51,292 bases of DNA from Bacillota bacterium (GTDB lineage Bacteria > Bacillota > Clostridia > Acetivibrionales > DSM-1351): assembly GCA_023391425.1 (NCBI GenBank), contig JAEWAX010000140.1, forward strand, positions 1 through 51,292, given 5' to 3'. The position numbers and the translations under genes were made by a program. This document shows positions 9,014 through 17,774 of the stretch, piece after piece; the first letter of the stretch is position 1; every line of letters begins with the position of its first letter. The notes beneath the pieces were generated by a model. The model did no database searches. It had not been told where the DNA came from and was given only the letters and a program-made list of their open reading frames with translations.

Positions 9014-10684
9014 ATGAGATTAGAAAACCTAAGTATTTTAGCAGCAATAATAATTTTATCTGCCGGCTGCATTGCATGTTTTGTGCAGCCAGAGCGCAAG
9101 TTCCCTAAGAATGTAGCCTACATACTCTGGAGTGTAGCAACAGCACTAATAATACTTCCAACAATATTGCTAATCTTTTACCAAATCACAGGAGACTATA
9201 GCTTTTCATATGTGTACGAGCATACTGAAAAATCACTGCCTACAGTATTTAAAATATCCGCTTTGTGGTCTGGACAACAAGGTTCGTTGTTATTATGGTC
9301 TGTGATACTTGCATTATTTGGGTATTTTGTCATTAGACATTACCAGTATGGTAGTAAAAAGTGTTTAGGTATTTACTCAATAATAACTATTTTTGTTTCA
9401 TTATTGGCACTGCTTACAAATGCCTTCAAAACAATGCCTGCAGCAACTGATGGACTTGGATTAAATGCTGCACTTCAAGATCCGTGGATGGTTGTTCACC
9501 CGCCTCTTGTCTTTATTGGCTATACAGCAATGGCCATCCTTTTTTCACTTTTTCCGTCAGTGAATACTAATGTACTTTTTTCGGAAGTGAGTACTAATGC
9601 CTTATTGGTTAAAAAATGGCTAAGGATTAGCTTTGCATTTTTGGGGTTAGGTATTCTGACAGGAAGTGTTTGGGCCTACAGAGCTCTTGGTTGGGGAGGA
9701 TATTGGGCATGGGATGCAATAGAAAATATAGCCCTGGTTCCTTGGCTTATTATGTGTGCATATCTTCACGGCAAGACGCGTTATACAAAAACTATGTGCA
9801 TACTTCCCTTCTCAATTGCGGCATTCGGAACTTTTCTGACGAGAAGTGGTGTCCTAAAAGATAAATCTGTTCATGCGTACGCCTCCTCCAATAGTAATTT
9901 TGCATTAATAGTACTTATAGCCTTTCTTGTAATATTGGCACTGTGTATCGTGTTATTAATCAAACTCAAAAAAGTTCATATTCACACAATCTCTTTAAGC
10001 GACAAAATGCAGCTATTTAGGGTATTAACATATATTTACGCTGGGATTATACTTGTTGCAACTGTAATACCAATTATTTTTAACCTAGAAGTAACTCTGA
10101 CATTTTATAATATTACAACCGCAATTTATGCTCTTTTAATATGCTTAATGCTTGTATGGTATCAATTCCAACTCGCCAACAAACTAGAGTTCAAGCGCTT
10201 CATATATGTATTGCTACTAAATACATTTCTTACAATTGTAGTATTATTATTTTTCAGAGATATAAAATTTCAAATAATGCTGTTATTTTGGGTCTGCCTG
10301 ATTCCACTGTGTTTATATATTTTAACGATAAAGCAGGCGTACAAGAGTGGATACATCATCAGTCATTTTTTTGTTATTCTACTGATTCTAGGTGCAATAG
10401 CCTCATCCGGATTTTCAGCTGAGTTCATGGATATTGTGAATATTCATAACAATACAATAACTGTTCAGGATAAAGACTTTACTGCACAACAAATTAAAGG
10501 CCATAAAACCTTGATGGTAAATAAGGTGGCTGGTGACTTTATTGTCAGCAACATAAAACTCCTGCAAAGCAGTGAAAACCAAGCCGTTGTAACCTATACC
10601 TCAAAACCGTTGATAAATCTATTCTGGCTAGGAGGGTTTGGACTTATTGGGTACTGTTTTTATTGTATTTTTAAGAGAAGGTGA
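9014..10684 (+). CDS. ccmF: CcmF-type cytochrome c haem lyase
   Basis: Polytopic membrane protein of the haem-handling CcmF/CcsA superfamily, which attaches haem to CXXCH cysteines of apocytochromes outside the membrane. Hallmarks are WSGQQGSLLLW (85-95), MPAATDGLGLN (141-151), the haem-ligand-type histidine in VVHPPLVFIGY (160-170), and the tryptophan-rich WWD motif WGGYWAWDAIEN (227-238). Many membrane helices follow. It starts at the ATG at 9014 behind AAGGAG. At 556 residues it is shorter than E. coli CcmF (about 650). In CcmF systems haem is normally delivered by CcmE with CcmABCD and CcmH; none is in this window, so the gene either works alone with the cytochrome upstream or has partners elsewhere. 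Confidence 0.85.
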   Translation: MRLENLSILAAIIILSAGCIACFVQPERKFPKNVAYILWSVATALIILPTILLIFYQITGDYSFSYVYEHTEKSLPTVFKISALWSGQQGSLLLWSVILALFGYFVIRHYQYGSKKCLGIYSIITIFVSLLALLTNAFKTMPAATDGLGLNAALQDPWMVVHPPLVFIGYTAMAILFSLFPSVNTNVLFSEVSTNALLVKKWLRISFAFLGLGILTGSVWAYRALGWGGYWAWDAIENIALVPWLIMCAYLHGKTRYTKTMCILPFSIAAFGTFLTRSGVLKDKSVHAYASSNSNFALIVLIAFLVILALCIVLLIKLKKVHIHTISLSDKMQLFRVLTYIYAGIILVATVIPIIFNLEVTLTFYNITTAIYALLICLMLVWYQFQLANKLEFKRFIYVLLLNTFLTIVVLLFFRDIKFQIMLLFWVCLIPLCLYILTIKQAYKSGYIISHFFVILLILGAIASSGFSAEFMDIVNIHNNTITVQDKDFTAQQIKGHKTLMVNKVAGDFIVSNIKLLQSSENQAVVTYTSKPLINLFWLGGFGLIGYCFYCIFKRR

Positions 10685-10735
10685 CATCTATTGACTCTAA
10701 TCTTTCATCTTTGCATTTAGATGATTTAATACAAT

Positions 10736-10782
10736 AAAAGCCACATCTCCTTATACCACTAAGTTAAGGAGACGTAGCTTTT
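10736..10782. terminator. Bidirectional terminator between ccmF and the sulfhydrylase gene
   Basis: AAAAGCCACATCTCCTTA (10736-10753) pairs with TAAGGAGACGTAGCTTTT (10765-10782) over 18 positions with two mismatches. Terminal A and T runs on the two arms suit termination of the convergent genes on either side. Confidence 0.7.
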
Positions 10783-10867
10783 GAAGTTTGTATATCACCA
10801 AAAATTCATTCTAATGTAAAGAGAGCTCAGCTAATATGACTTTTCTATATTTAAAATGTGAAAAGTA

Positions 10868-12130
10868 TTACACTTGCTTTAAGCTCTGTTCAATGTCTGC
10901 AATAATGTCCTCAACGTTTTCAAGTCCAACAGAGAACCTGATAAGACCTGGGTTTACACCTGCGGCAATAAGTTGTTCATCGGTCAATTGACGGTGTGTT
11001 GCACTTGCAGGATGTAACACGCAGGTACGAATGTCTGCTACATGAACTTCATTAGAGGCAAGTTTTAGTCCGTCCATAAAATTAATTGCAGCGTTTTTAC
11101 CACCCTTTATAGTAATTGAGATAACACCGCAAGTACCTTTTGGCAAATATTTTTTAGCTAAATCGTGGTATTTATCTCCTTCTAATGCCGCATAACTTAC
11201 AGCTTCGATTTTATCAGATTCCTTAAAGTAATTCGCTACTTTTAACGCATTTTCACAGTATCTCTCCATACGGATTGGCAAAGTTTCCAGTCCAAGGTTT
11301 AATAAGAAAGCTGAATTTGCTGCTGGATAAGCACCTAAATCTCTCATAAGCTGCATTCTTGCTTTAACAATATAAGCCATGTTTCCAAATTCTCTTGTAT
11401 ATACAACACCATGATAGGACTCATCAGGCTCTGTAAATTCTGGATATTTTCCATTTGTCCAGTCAAACTTACCACCATCTACAATGACACCACCAATTTG
11501 CAATGCATGCCCATCCATATATTTTGAAGTCGAATGAACGACAATATCTGCACCGAATTCAATTGGTTTGCATAAAACAGGAGTTGCAAAGGTATTATCA
11601 ACAATTAATGGAACGTTATTTTTATGTGCAATTTCTGCGAACTTAGTAATGTCGAGCACTGCCAGTGAAGGATTTGCCAGAGTTTCTCCAAATACCGCTT
11701 TTGTATTTGCCTTAAAAGCTTTTTGAATAGTTGCTTCATCTGCATCAGCATCAACAAAAATGCATTCAATTCCTAATTTCTTCAAAGTTACAGCAAATAA
11801 GTTTACTGTTCCACCATAAATTGTAGATGTACTGATAAAGCTATCTCCGCTATTACATAAGTTTAGTATGGATAAAAGGGATGCAGCTTGACCTGATGAA
11901 GTACACATAGCGCCTACTCCACCTTCTAAATCTGCAATCTTCTTTTCAACCACCTCAACTGTCGGATTAGAAAATCTAGAATACATATGCGCTGTTGGCA
12001 TATTAAAAAGTTCCCCAATACGTTCTGTAGTATCAAATACATAAGTTGTACTTTGTACAATCGGCATTACTCTTGGCTCACCATTCTTGGGTGTATATCC
12101 AGAATGTAAGCATTTTGTTTCGTCTCTCAT
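10868..12130 (-). CDS. metY: O-acetylhomoserine sulfhydrylase
   Basis: PLP enzyme that makes homocysteine from O-acetylhomoserine and sulfide, the direct sulfhydrylation route to methionine. The 420-residue length is typical of the family. The PLP lysine is K203 in HSTSKYMDGH; other Cys/Met-metabolism PLP hallmarks include YSRFSNPT (50-57), TSSGQAA (78-84), VDNTFATP (177-184) and the C-terminal RFSVGLE. The ATG follows AGAGGAG. It is monocistronic, with a terminator beyond its stop. No SAM riboswitch consensus is visible in its leader. A related cystathionine-type lyase is less likely given length and the long GKYPEFTEPDESYHG insertion typical of OAH sulfhydrylases. Confidence 0.92.
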   Translation of the reverse strand: MRDETKCLHSGYTPKNGEPRVMPIVQSTTYVFDTTERIGELFNMPTAHMYSRFSNPTVEVVEKKIADLEGGVGAMCTSSGQAASLLSILNLCNSGDSFISTSTIYGGTVNLFAVTLKKLGIECIFVDADADEATIQKAFKANTKAVFGETLANPSLAVLDITKFAEIAHKNNVPLIVDNTFATPVLCKPIEFGADIVVHSTSKYMDGHALQIGGVIVDGGKFDWTNGKYPEFTEPDESYHGVVYTREFGNMAYIVKARMQLMRDLGAYPAANSAFLLNLGLETLPIRMERYCENALKVANYFKESDKIEAVSYAALEGDKYHDLAKKYLPKGTCGVISITIKGGKNAAINFMDGLKLASNEVHVADIRTCVLHPASATHRQLTDEQLIAAGVNPGLIRFSVGLENVEDIIADIEQSLKQV

Positions 12131-12660
12131 TGTATAACTCCTCTCAACATCAAACTAATATTAATAATTGTATCGCTTCGCTAAATTCTTCTTTTGCATA
12201 TATGAATTGCACAAATAAGCTACTGTTTATATCAGAGTTCTTAGATCCAGAGGTGCTTTTCCCTCGAAATTTAAGAAACTTTTATTGTCATTTATTATAA
12301 CACAACATTTTATAATATTCCATAATCATTATAACAAATTTTATGTTATTATTTTGCCATAACGCAAAATTATTGTTGCTTTTTACACAAAGCCACCACT
12401 AACATCAAATAATATATTACTATTATCATTTTAATGAATCTAAAAATCTGGTCAGCTTTAAAATTCTTAGGAGTCTAAAAAGCCTCAATCAAATACCTTG
12501 TGTACCCAACTATCAGAGACATACTCTTCAATTGTTTCAAAAATCTTTTGTTTTAGACTGGACATTTGTACCACACTTTCAATATGTTAAATCTCATCAA
12601 ATATTTTTTTCTATATCATTAAGTATCTAAGTTAATAAATTTCACTCAACCTAGATTTGG
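12131..12660. other. Intergenic region: metY leader and gene remnant
   Basis: The metY-proximal part contains a hairpin (12238-12277): TTCTTA with TAAGAA outside, GAGG with CCTC inside; it would lie about 110 bases before the metY start and might be a leader stem. The far part contains a 26-codon minus-strand frame, 12565-12485, beginning ATG after a weak purine-rich site and reading SSLKQKIFETIEEYVSDSW; it may be a tiny gene or the tail of a lost one. No clear terminator for the operon ending at 12661 was found. Confidence 0.3.
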
Positions 12661-13350
12661 TTATTTTGTCAACTTTATAAATCTAGTTACTTCTCCTATA
12701 GACTCAAACTCACAGTTTATTTTATCATTTACATTATATTTATTATATATCTCTTCTTCTACCATGACAGGCATACTTTTCTGGTCTATATTTACTACAA
12801 AAAAGTGGTCACCCTTCTGTGTAATTTTCTTTTTTTGAATACTTGCTTGCGATGTATAGTTTTTAGTGGGATTTGCTTTATTTGCCTCATCTAAGGATGG
12901 ATATATATCTTCTATAGACCAACTATTACTTTCAAAGGTTTGTCCCTTATCTCCAAATAAGCCCCAGTATTTCTTCGAATAAACATCTGTGTTAGCGAAC
13001 TTTACACCTATTTTACTATCATATATCTGTTTATTATAGAAATCGCTATTTACCTCAACCCATGAGTTATCCTCACTAAGAGAAAAGGTATTCCCCACAG
13101 ATACTCTTATGTAGTACTTCCCATCTTCTTCAGTTTTCTGGGTAACAGAGCACTCAAGTATCTTAATGTCTTTAAGATAATAATTTTTTGGTGCATTTTC
13201 ATTAATTACTCCTGCTATTATTATCAGCACAATAACTACTGCAAGTGCAATAGTATAGTAATCTGAAAACTTCCTTTTCTTTTTACTTGAGTTCTTCGAA
13301 AGCACCTTCTGTTTTGGTATTCCTTTATTAATATTCGGATTTCCAGCCAT
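12661..13350 (-). CDS. Membrane-anchored hypothetical protein, last gene of ATP-grasp cluster
   Basis: A 229-residue protein with a basic N-terminus (SKKKRKFSDYY), one membrane helix at about 33-48, and an extracytoplasmic C-terminal domain of about 175 residues with alternating strands. It has no lipobox, enzyme motif or recognised domain. It begins 18 bases after the stop of the 820-residue ATP-grasp gene and is last in a tight leftward cluster, so it probably acts with that system at the membrane. The ATG is preceded by an AAAGGAGT-type site. Function unknown. Confidence 0.65.
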   Translation of the reverse strand: MAGNPNINKGIPKQKVLSKNSSKKKRKFSDYYTIALAVVIVLIIIAGVINENAPKNYYLKDIKILECSVTQKTEEDGKYYIRVSVGNTFSLSEDNSWVEVNSDFYNKQIYDSKIGVKFANTDVYSKKYWGLFGDKGQTFESNSWSIEDIYPSLDEANKANPTKNYTSQASIQKKKITQKGDHFFVVNIDQKSMPVMVEEEIYNKYNVNDKINCEFESIGEVTRFIKLTK

Positions 13351-13368
13351 AACAAATCAACTCCTTTG

Positions 13369-15831
13369 TCAATTTTCTATATAAGTAGGTAAAAACACTA
13401 CCCACTTATTCGTAATACTGCTGCCTGCACGGGTGTAAATTCCACCAAATTTATCTCCAATCACATATGTACCAATTACAGGGTAAACTAACTCTTTTGA
13501 AGTGTTCTCGGTTGTACAGATATCCATACTAACACTCTGTATATCAATCCACTCCTGAAAAACATAATCCTTTATATCTCTTGAAAGAAAGGGCTGTTTG
13601 AAGCTAAATGCTACACTGTTACCTTCTCTTTCAAAGTAAGGTTTTGCACAAAATATTCCATTAAAAGCTTTTGGAGGCGAAAGGTAGGTTTTAGGTATGT
13701 ATTTGTCTATGATATTAACTTCCTCAGCTTCAAAGAAATTACTATTTCTAAGCTCATATATTAATGCAAAAAAAGCTTTGCTTTGGCTAATAATTGTTGA
13801 AGGTGGATTAATACTTAGCGTTTCATTTTTCATTGCATCAACTACACCTTCATAATAGGCATCCTTATCAAACCAATCAAGTGGGTAGTATCTAAAAATT
13901 GCATCTAGTTCACTTCCATAAAGTTTGATTTTACCTTTTTCAACATTTAGTCCTGCTATCTCTCCCAGTTCAAAGCCATAGGGCAGGTTTTGAAGCTGAT
14001 CACGTATTATTGTAGTATTATACCAATCCTCTCCATAAGTACTTGATGCAAATCCAACTTTCTTTATGTTTTTGACCTTCTGAAAATCCTTAACTATATC
14101 AATAAAACAATTACATATGAGCTGTTTCATATGTTGGTTTGGATCCTCTTCGGCAATCTTTAATTCTTCTTTTATAGCAGGGTTCAACACCAAACTTTCC
14201 ATCATACCAGCTGGAGTTTCAGAATTCAATTCAAGAAGCTTCAAATTCCCGATGCTATCCATAACCCAATCAAATCTACCTATAAATGTGAACTTGTCGG
14301 TATGCTCATACTTTATTAGTTCAATTAAGCTATCACTGATTCCTAACACAGGACCAATAATATCAATATTTTTAATTACATAATCTCGAGTCTTCTTAAA
14401 AACATCTATAATGCTTTGAGTTGCTACAACAAGTTCTTGGTAAACTTCCTTTTGTAGAACCAAACTATCCAAGGAAAATGACTTATACCAGCCAGTATAT
14501 CCACAAGTATATCCATGCTTAAAAGCAGCATAATTATTAATATTATCCCATTTTAAGTTTTTGTCTTCCTTGATGTATTTGTTAATATGTAAGGTTCTTT
14601 CCCTTATTCCAACAGAGCTAATCCATACATTCTCATCTAGTGAAAGGAAATCTTGACTGAATCTTAGGCTTACACCTGAAAAATCCCCATTAACCATATA
14701 TAAACCAAAATTGCCAAACGCATCTACTTCTTCATTACAGAACCCATTATATTTTAAAACGCGCTGTTTTTTTACCTGGCAGTACTCCTGTACAATATGA
14801 ATCTTCTCGCTGGTTTTGACATACTCAATTGTCTCTTCCCACTCAATATCGTCATGCATCTTACCAATATATACTTCTTCGCTGTAACGTCCAAAAGCTG
14901 CTTTAATAACATATTTGTCTTTATTGGCTCTAAGCTTATCTATCATATCGATATCAAATATTTGTGTATATGGTAGTGTCTTCTCAATTACTTTGATTTC
15001 AATGTCTGAAAGGAAATCACTTTTGTCTAGAGCCATTCTCCATAAAGTAGCGAATAAACTTTTAGATTGGATAATGATAGATCTAGGATCATTTAGTAAA
15101 AGCAACTTGCCTTCATTATAGAGCCTCAAAATATCCTTGAATTGATTAATCTCACTTGAAAACTCTGTTGGAAACAGTCTTAGAACAACATCAATTTTTT
15201 GCTTGAAAGCCATTACACTATCATTTTCCACGTAAAAGTTGTTTCCACCAACAATTATAAAATTGTAGTTTAAAGGTTTTAATAAATCTACGAATAGATA
15301 AGCTAGGTGCAATTCCTCATAATGCCCAGGATCTACTAATATAGCAACTACCGGAGAGGTATCTCCACCAGAGAAATCCTCCCATGCGCTCTTGAAGCCC
15401 TCAACAAAACTACTTATGAAATTACTATTTGGATTATTATAAGGTTGCAGCATATCAGACATTGCAATTTCGCGTTGAGCACATGGTTTATCATAATTGA
15501 ACTCACTAAAAAAGATGCCCCCTTCCTCACGTTCAAATGCATCATATCTTGCCCAAAAAAAAGGTGGCAATTCTATATTAAGTCCAAATACTTCATCCTT
15601 AAGTTCAAAATCATCAATAAGAACATCTTTGAAGCATTTCTCATCTAACATTTTCTTTAAGAGTCTTTTAACAAGTCTATCGAGAATAACAGTAGAATCT
15701 ACCATGTCCTTGTAGGATTGCTTGTCTAAGTAATATGGGAATGCCGAATAAACCTCAGTGTCCCTAGAGGAACTGACCATATAATACTCAAATAACGCTT
15801 TTTCGGTAAGTCTTTGCTGATTTATGTACAT
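13369..15831 (-). CDS. Double-module glutathionylspermidine-synthase-like ATP-grasp ligase
   Basis: Predicted ATP-dependent amide ligase of the glutathionylspermidine synthase/YjfC-YgiC class. At 820 residues it is twice the length of YjfC (about 386). Module two (about 500-820) is canonical: RFDWVMDSIGNLKLLELNSE (519-538), CAKPYFEREGNSV (728-740) and VFQEW (757-761). Module one (1-400) repeats the plan more loosely: FNYDKP (111-116), YVIKAAFGRYSEEV (307-320), VQEY (347-350), then a Gly/Arg-rich end. The halves also share QSK..FA (255-261, 683-688) and K.LP.T-type segments (284-290, 710-715), so internal duplication is likely. There is no signal peptide, so it is cytoplasmic. The gene follows the lipoprotein gene by 12 bases. 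The substrate is unknown: polyamine or peptide ligation are both possible. Confidence 0.8.
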   Translation of the reverse strand: MYINQQRLTEKALFEYYMVSSSRDTEVYSAFPYYLDKQSYKDMVDSTVILDRLVKRLLKKMLDEKCFKDVLIDDFELKDEVFGLNIELPPFFWARYDAFEREEGGIFFSEFNYDKPCAQREIAMSDMLQPYNNPNSNFISSFVEGFKSAWEDFSGGDTSPVVAILVDPGHYEELHLAYLFVDLLKPLNYNFIIVGGNNFYVENDSVMAFKQKIDVVLRLFPTEFSSEINQFKDILRLYNEGKLLLLNDPRSIIIQSKSLFATLWRMALDKSDFLSDIEIKVIEKTLPYTQIFDIDMIDKLRANKDKYVIKAAFGRYSEEVYIGKMHDDIEWEETIEYVKTSEKIHIVQEYCQVKKQRVLKYNGFCNEEVDAFGNFGLYMVNGDFSGVSLRFSQDFLSLDENVWISSVGIRERTLHINKYIKEDKNLKWDNINNYAAFKHGYTCGYTGWYKSFSLDSLVLQKEVYQELVVATQSIIDVFKKTRDYVIKNIDIIGPVLGISDSLIELIKYEHTDKFTFIGRFDWVMDSIGNLKLLELNSETPAGMMESLVLNPAIKEELKIAEEDPNQHMKQLICNCFIDIVKDFQKVKNIKKVGFASSTYGEDWYNTTIIRDQLQNLPYGFELGEIAGLNVEKGKIKLYGSELDAIFRYYPLDWFDKDAYYEGVVDAMKNETLSINPPSTIISQSKAFFALIYELRNSNFFEAEEVNIIDKYIPKTYLSPPKAFNGIFCAKPYFEREGNSVAFSFKQPFLSRDIKDYVFQEWIDIQSVSMDICTTENTSKELVYPVIGTYVIGDKFGGIYTRAGSSITNKWVVFLPTYIEN

Positions 15832-15843
15832 ATTTACCTAAGC

Positions 15844-16161
15844 TTAGCCCCCTATACTTCCCCCATGACTTGAAGAGTAACCACTTTTACCTGATGAAAT
15901 CTTGGAGCTACTCTTAGAGTTGCTCCAAGAACTACCGCTCCAAGAACTACTTTTATAAGAGCTTCCACTGGAATAAAAATAATGTCCGCCAGAATATCCG
16001 CTACTATAGTAATAGGAATCATCCTCTTCATCCTCATTTTGTCTATCAGTACAGCCTGATAAAGAAACACTCAAAGTCATAGCAACAGCCATACTTAGTG
16101 CAAGTGCCTTATTCACAGGAATTGATTTTTTAACTTTTTCAATTTTGTCTTTATCTTTCAT
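15844..16161 (-). CDS. Ser/Tyr/Gly-rich lipoprotein ending in Gly-Gly
   Basis: A 105-residue predicted lipoprotein. After a basic N-terminus comes a hydrophobic segment ending in the lipobox LSGC, with the lipidated Cys near residue 37, then an acidic patch (DEEDD). The mature tail is low-complexity Ser, Tyr, Gly and Lys (for example YYYSSGYSGGHYFYSSGSS), ending SSHGGSIGG. By position it matches YjfM, the small DUF1190 lipoprotein between DUF350 and ATP-grasp genes in E. coli, though sequence identity is not evident. I chose the ATG at 16161, with AAAGGA upstream; an in-frame ATG at 16212 would overlap the previous gene and lengthen the signal sequence implausibly. It may be the target of the adjacent ligase (inference). 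Confidence 0.65.
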   Translation of the reverse strand: MKDKDKIEKVKKSIPVNKALALSMAVAMTLSVSLSGCTDRQNEDEEDDSYYYSSGYSGGHYFYSSGSSYKSSSWSGSSWSNSKSSSKISSGKSGYSSSHGGSIGG

Positions 16162-16192
16162 CTTAGATAATATCCTTTCTACTTCAAAAACA

Positions 16193-16843
16193 TTAACCAT
16201 TATGATTTGCAATATTTACTTTATCAACACAAATATTGTTTTGTGATAAATGCTCCAAATAACATTCCAAATCTTCTTTTTCATCTACTTCATAAATATA
16301 AACAACTTTATTATATCCAAGTAAATTAAGCATTTCGACTGAGGGTAAATCCTCTTCTCCGAGTTCATACTGGTTATTAAAATTTTCTTTTAATTCCTCA
16401 TCAGAGTATTCACCGAATCTATTGTGATCTAGAACTACTAAATGACCTTTAATATTTATGTCTTCAATCAACATTCCATAACCTAGTAAATAACTGATAT
16501 AATCGCTATCTCCTATTAGTCCAAATGGGTGTAAAACGCCATTAAAAACAAGAGTCGGAGCTAACAAAAACAATTTTCTAATAAAAAATGCAGTTCGAAT
16601 TGCCTCAGTTCCTGTTATATCAATAATAAAAAGCGTTTCCTCTAGGCTATACTTTTCCATCTGACTGCTAATAATTTTAAAATATTCTCCACCATCATCA
16701 GGAACTGTGTTAAGTTGAAAATCAGGAAAATGCTTAAGAGAAACAAAATTTGTTGACCTAAAAAAGCACTTAAAAGTATTTAAACCATTATTCCATTTAC
16801 TATATACTTGAAAAAGATCAATATCTGAAAGTTTAGTATCCAT
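16193..16843 (-). CDS. Hypothetical protein in ATP-grasp/DUF350 cluster
   Basis: A 216-residue soluble protein that I cannot place in a family. It has no signal peptide and no strong membrane helix. Hydrophobic strands such as LEETLFIIDITGTEAI and GHLVVLDHNRFGE alternate with acidic loops, suggesting an alpha/beta fold. It lies seven bases downstream of the 56-residue gene and 31 bases upstream of the lipoprotein gene, so it belongs to the same transcript. Its role is probably tied to the ligase system. No catalytic motif stands out. Confidence 0.6.
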   Translation of the reverse strand: MDTKLSDIDLFQVYSKWNNGLNTFKCFFRSTNFVSLKHFPDFQLNTVPDDGGEYFKIISSQMEKYSLEETLFIIDITGTEAIRTAFFIRKLFLLAPTLVFNGVLHPFGLIGDSDYISYLLGYGMLIEDINIKGHLVVLDHNRFGEYSDEELKENFNNQYELGEEDLPSVEMLNLLGYNKVVYIYEVDEKEDLECYLEHLSQNNICVDKVNIANHNG

Positions 16844-16850
16844 CTCTCAC

Positions 16851-17021
16851 CTAATATACAACAGCGAAAAGCTTGTTAATGTTTATTATCTGCGTAAACC
16901 CATTTTCATCCGAAATCTCTATGTAATTCTGATTTTTACTTAGTACATAACCTTTTATTGAGGTAGCTGGATTCTCATTAACCCAAGCATCCATAGTTTC
17001 ATAAAAATAAATATCCTTCAT
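16851..17021 (-). CDS. Small 56-residue protein of the cluster
   Basis: Encodes a short beta-rich peptide beginning MKDIYFYETMDAWVNENP and ending LFAVVY; residues 20-50 (VLSKNQNYIEISDENGF) look like a small barrel. The ATG at 17021 has AAAGGGGAT about ten bases upstream; a TTG two codons earlier is an alternative. It is located 32 bases after the DUF350 gene and seven bases before the 216-residue gene, so translation is probably coordinated. Function unknown. Confidence 0.55.
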   Translation of the reverse strand: MKDIYFYETMDAWVNENPATSIKGYVLSKNQNYIEISDENGFTQIININKLFAVVY

Positions 17022-17053
17022 AATCAATAAATCCCCTTTATAATAAACCCATA

Positions 17054-17449
17054 TTAAGAAATACATGCTCCAATAATGAAACTAAAAGCAACTGAAAATA
17101 TAAGTGAAATAAATCCAACGGCCTTATTCCCCTTACCTATTTCCTCAGAAACATTAAGCTTTGGTGTAAGTAATTCAAATGCCAGATAAACTATTATAAG
17201 AGCTAGTGTACCAACGCCTCCCCAGATAATAGTATCTAAAAGCTTATCATTTGCGGAAATAGCATTTTTCATAATATTTGCAACACCTAATGCAATTCCA
17301 CCAGTTGCAAAAGCAACAGCTATATTTCCATTATTTATTTCAGCCCAAATCTTGTATTTTGTGCAGAGATCAAAAACAAAAATCGCTAGCAGTACTACTA
17401 CTGATGTTACAATAAAATACAAACCTGCATTAACTAAATTACTTAGCAT
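17054..17449 (-). CDS. DUF350 membrane protein (YjfL-like)
   Basis: A 131-residue integral membrane protein of the DUF350/YjfL family. There are four hydrophobic helices in two similar pairs: each pair ends in a segment of the type EINNGNIAVAFATGGIALGV (first half) and EIGKGNKAVGFISLIFSVAF (second half). The ATG at 17449 is set by GGAGG five bases upstream; an upstream in-frame ATG lacks such a site. It is the first gene of the leftward cluster. In published comparative genomics DUF350 proteins travel with glutathionylspermidine-synthase-like ATP-grasp ligases and small Ser/Gly-rich lipoproteins, the arrangement here. Its molecular role is not established. Confidence 0.85.
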   Translation of the reverse strand: MLSNLVNAGLYFIVTSVVVLLAIFVFDLCTKYKIWAEINNGNIAVAFATGGIALGVANIMKNAISANDKLLDTIIWGGVGTLALIIVYLAFELLTPKLNVSEEIGKGNKAVGFISLIFSVAFSFIIGACIS

Positions 17450-17487
17450 AATAACCTCCAAATTAAATATAAATTTTTCCAAAATTA

Positions 17488-17493
17488 ATTATA
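17488..17493 (-). promoter_or_regulatory. -10 hexamer of the DUF350/ATP-grasp operon
   Basis: The minus strand reads TATAAT at 17493-17488, about 39 bases before the DUF350 start. The -35 region is AT-rich and weak. The 150 bases between this and the terminator at 17661-17705 show no other element. Confidence 0.35.
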
Positions 17494-17660
17494 CATTAAT
17501 TAACATAATTTTAAAATAGTGAGTTATCAAAGTCTAAAGCTGCAATTACTGGAAACACCAATCTAAAAAGGCATGTCCACCAATCAGCTTTCGTCCGAGG
17601 ATTAAAATGTTTATACATTTGTAATATCACACAGTTTTGTTATATTAATCATATAGCATG

Positions 17661-17705
17661 AAAAAGCACTTGATTATTTATATTATAAAGCATCAAGTGC
17701 TTTTT
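17661..17705 (-). terminator. Terminator after the PNPOx-like gene
   Basis: AAAAAGCACTTGAT (17661-17674) pairs perfectly with ATCAAGTGCTTTTT (17692-17705), giving a 14-bp stem with A and T runs at its base. It lies 70 bases beyond the stop of the leftward gene at 17775. Confidence 0.75.
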
Positions 17706-17774
17706 AAAATTTAGAACTATTCATTCTCTTTTTGAGTTTTTTTGAGTACTCGGCTTACACTTAGTGTTTCTATT

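Noticed and set aside
12131..12400. SAM riboswitch upstream of the sulfhydrylase gene
   Set aside because: The conserved S-box segments are missing; there is only a simple hairpin at 12238-12277.
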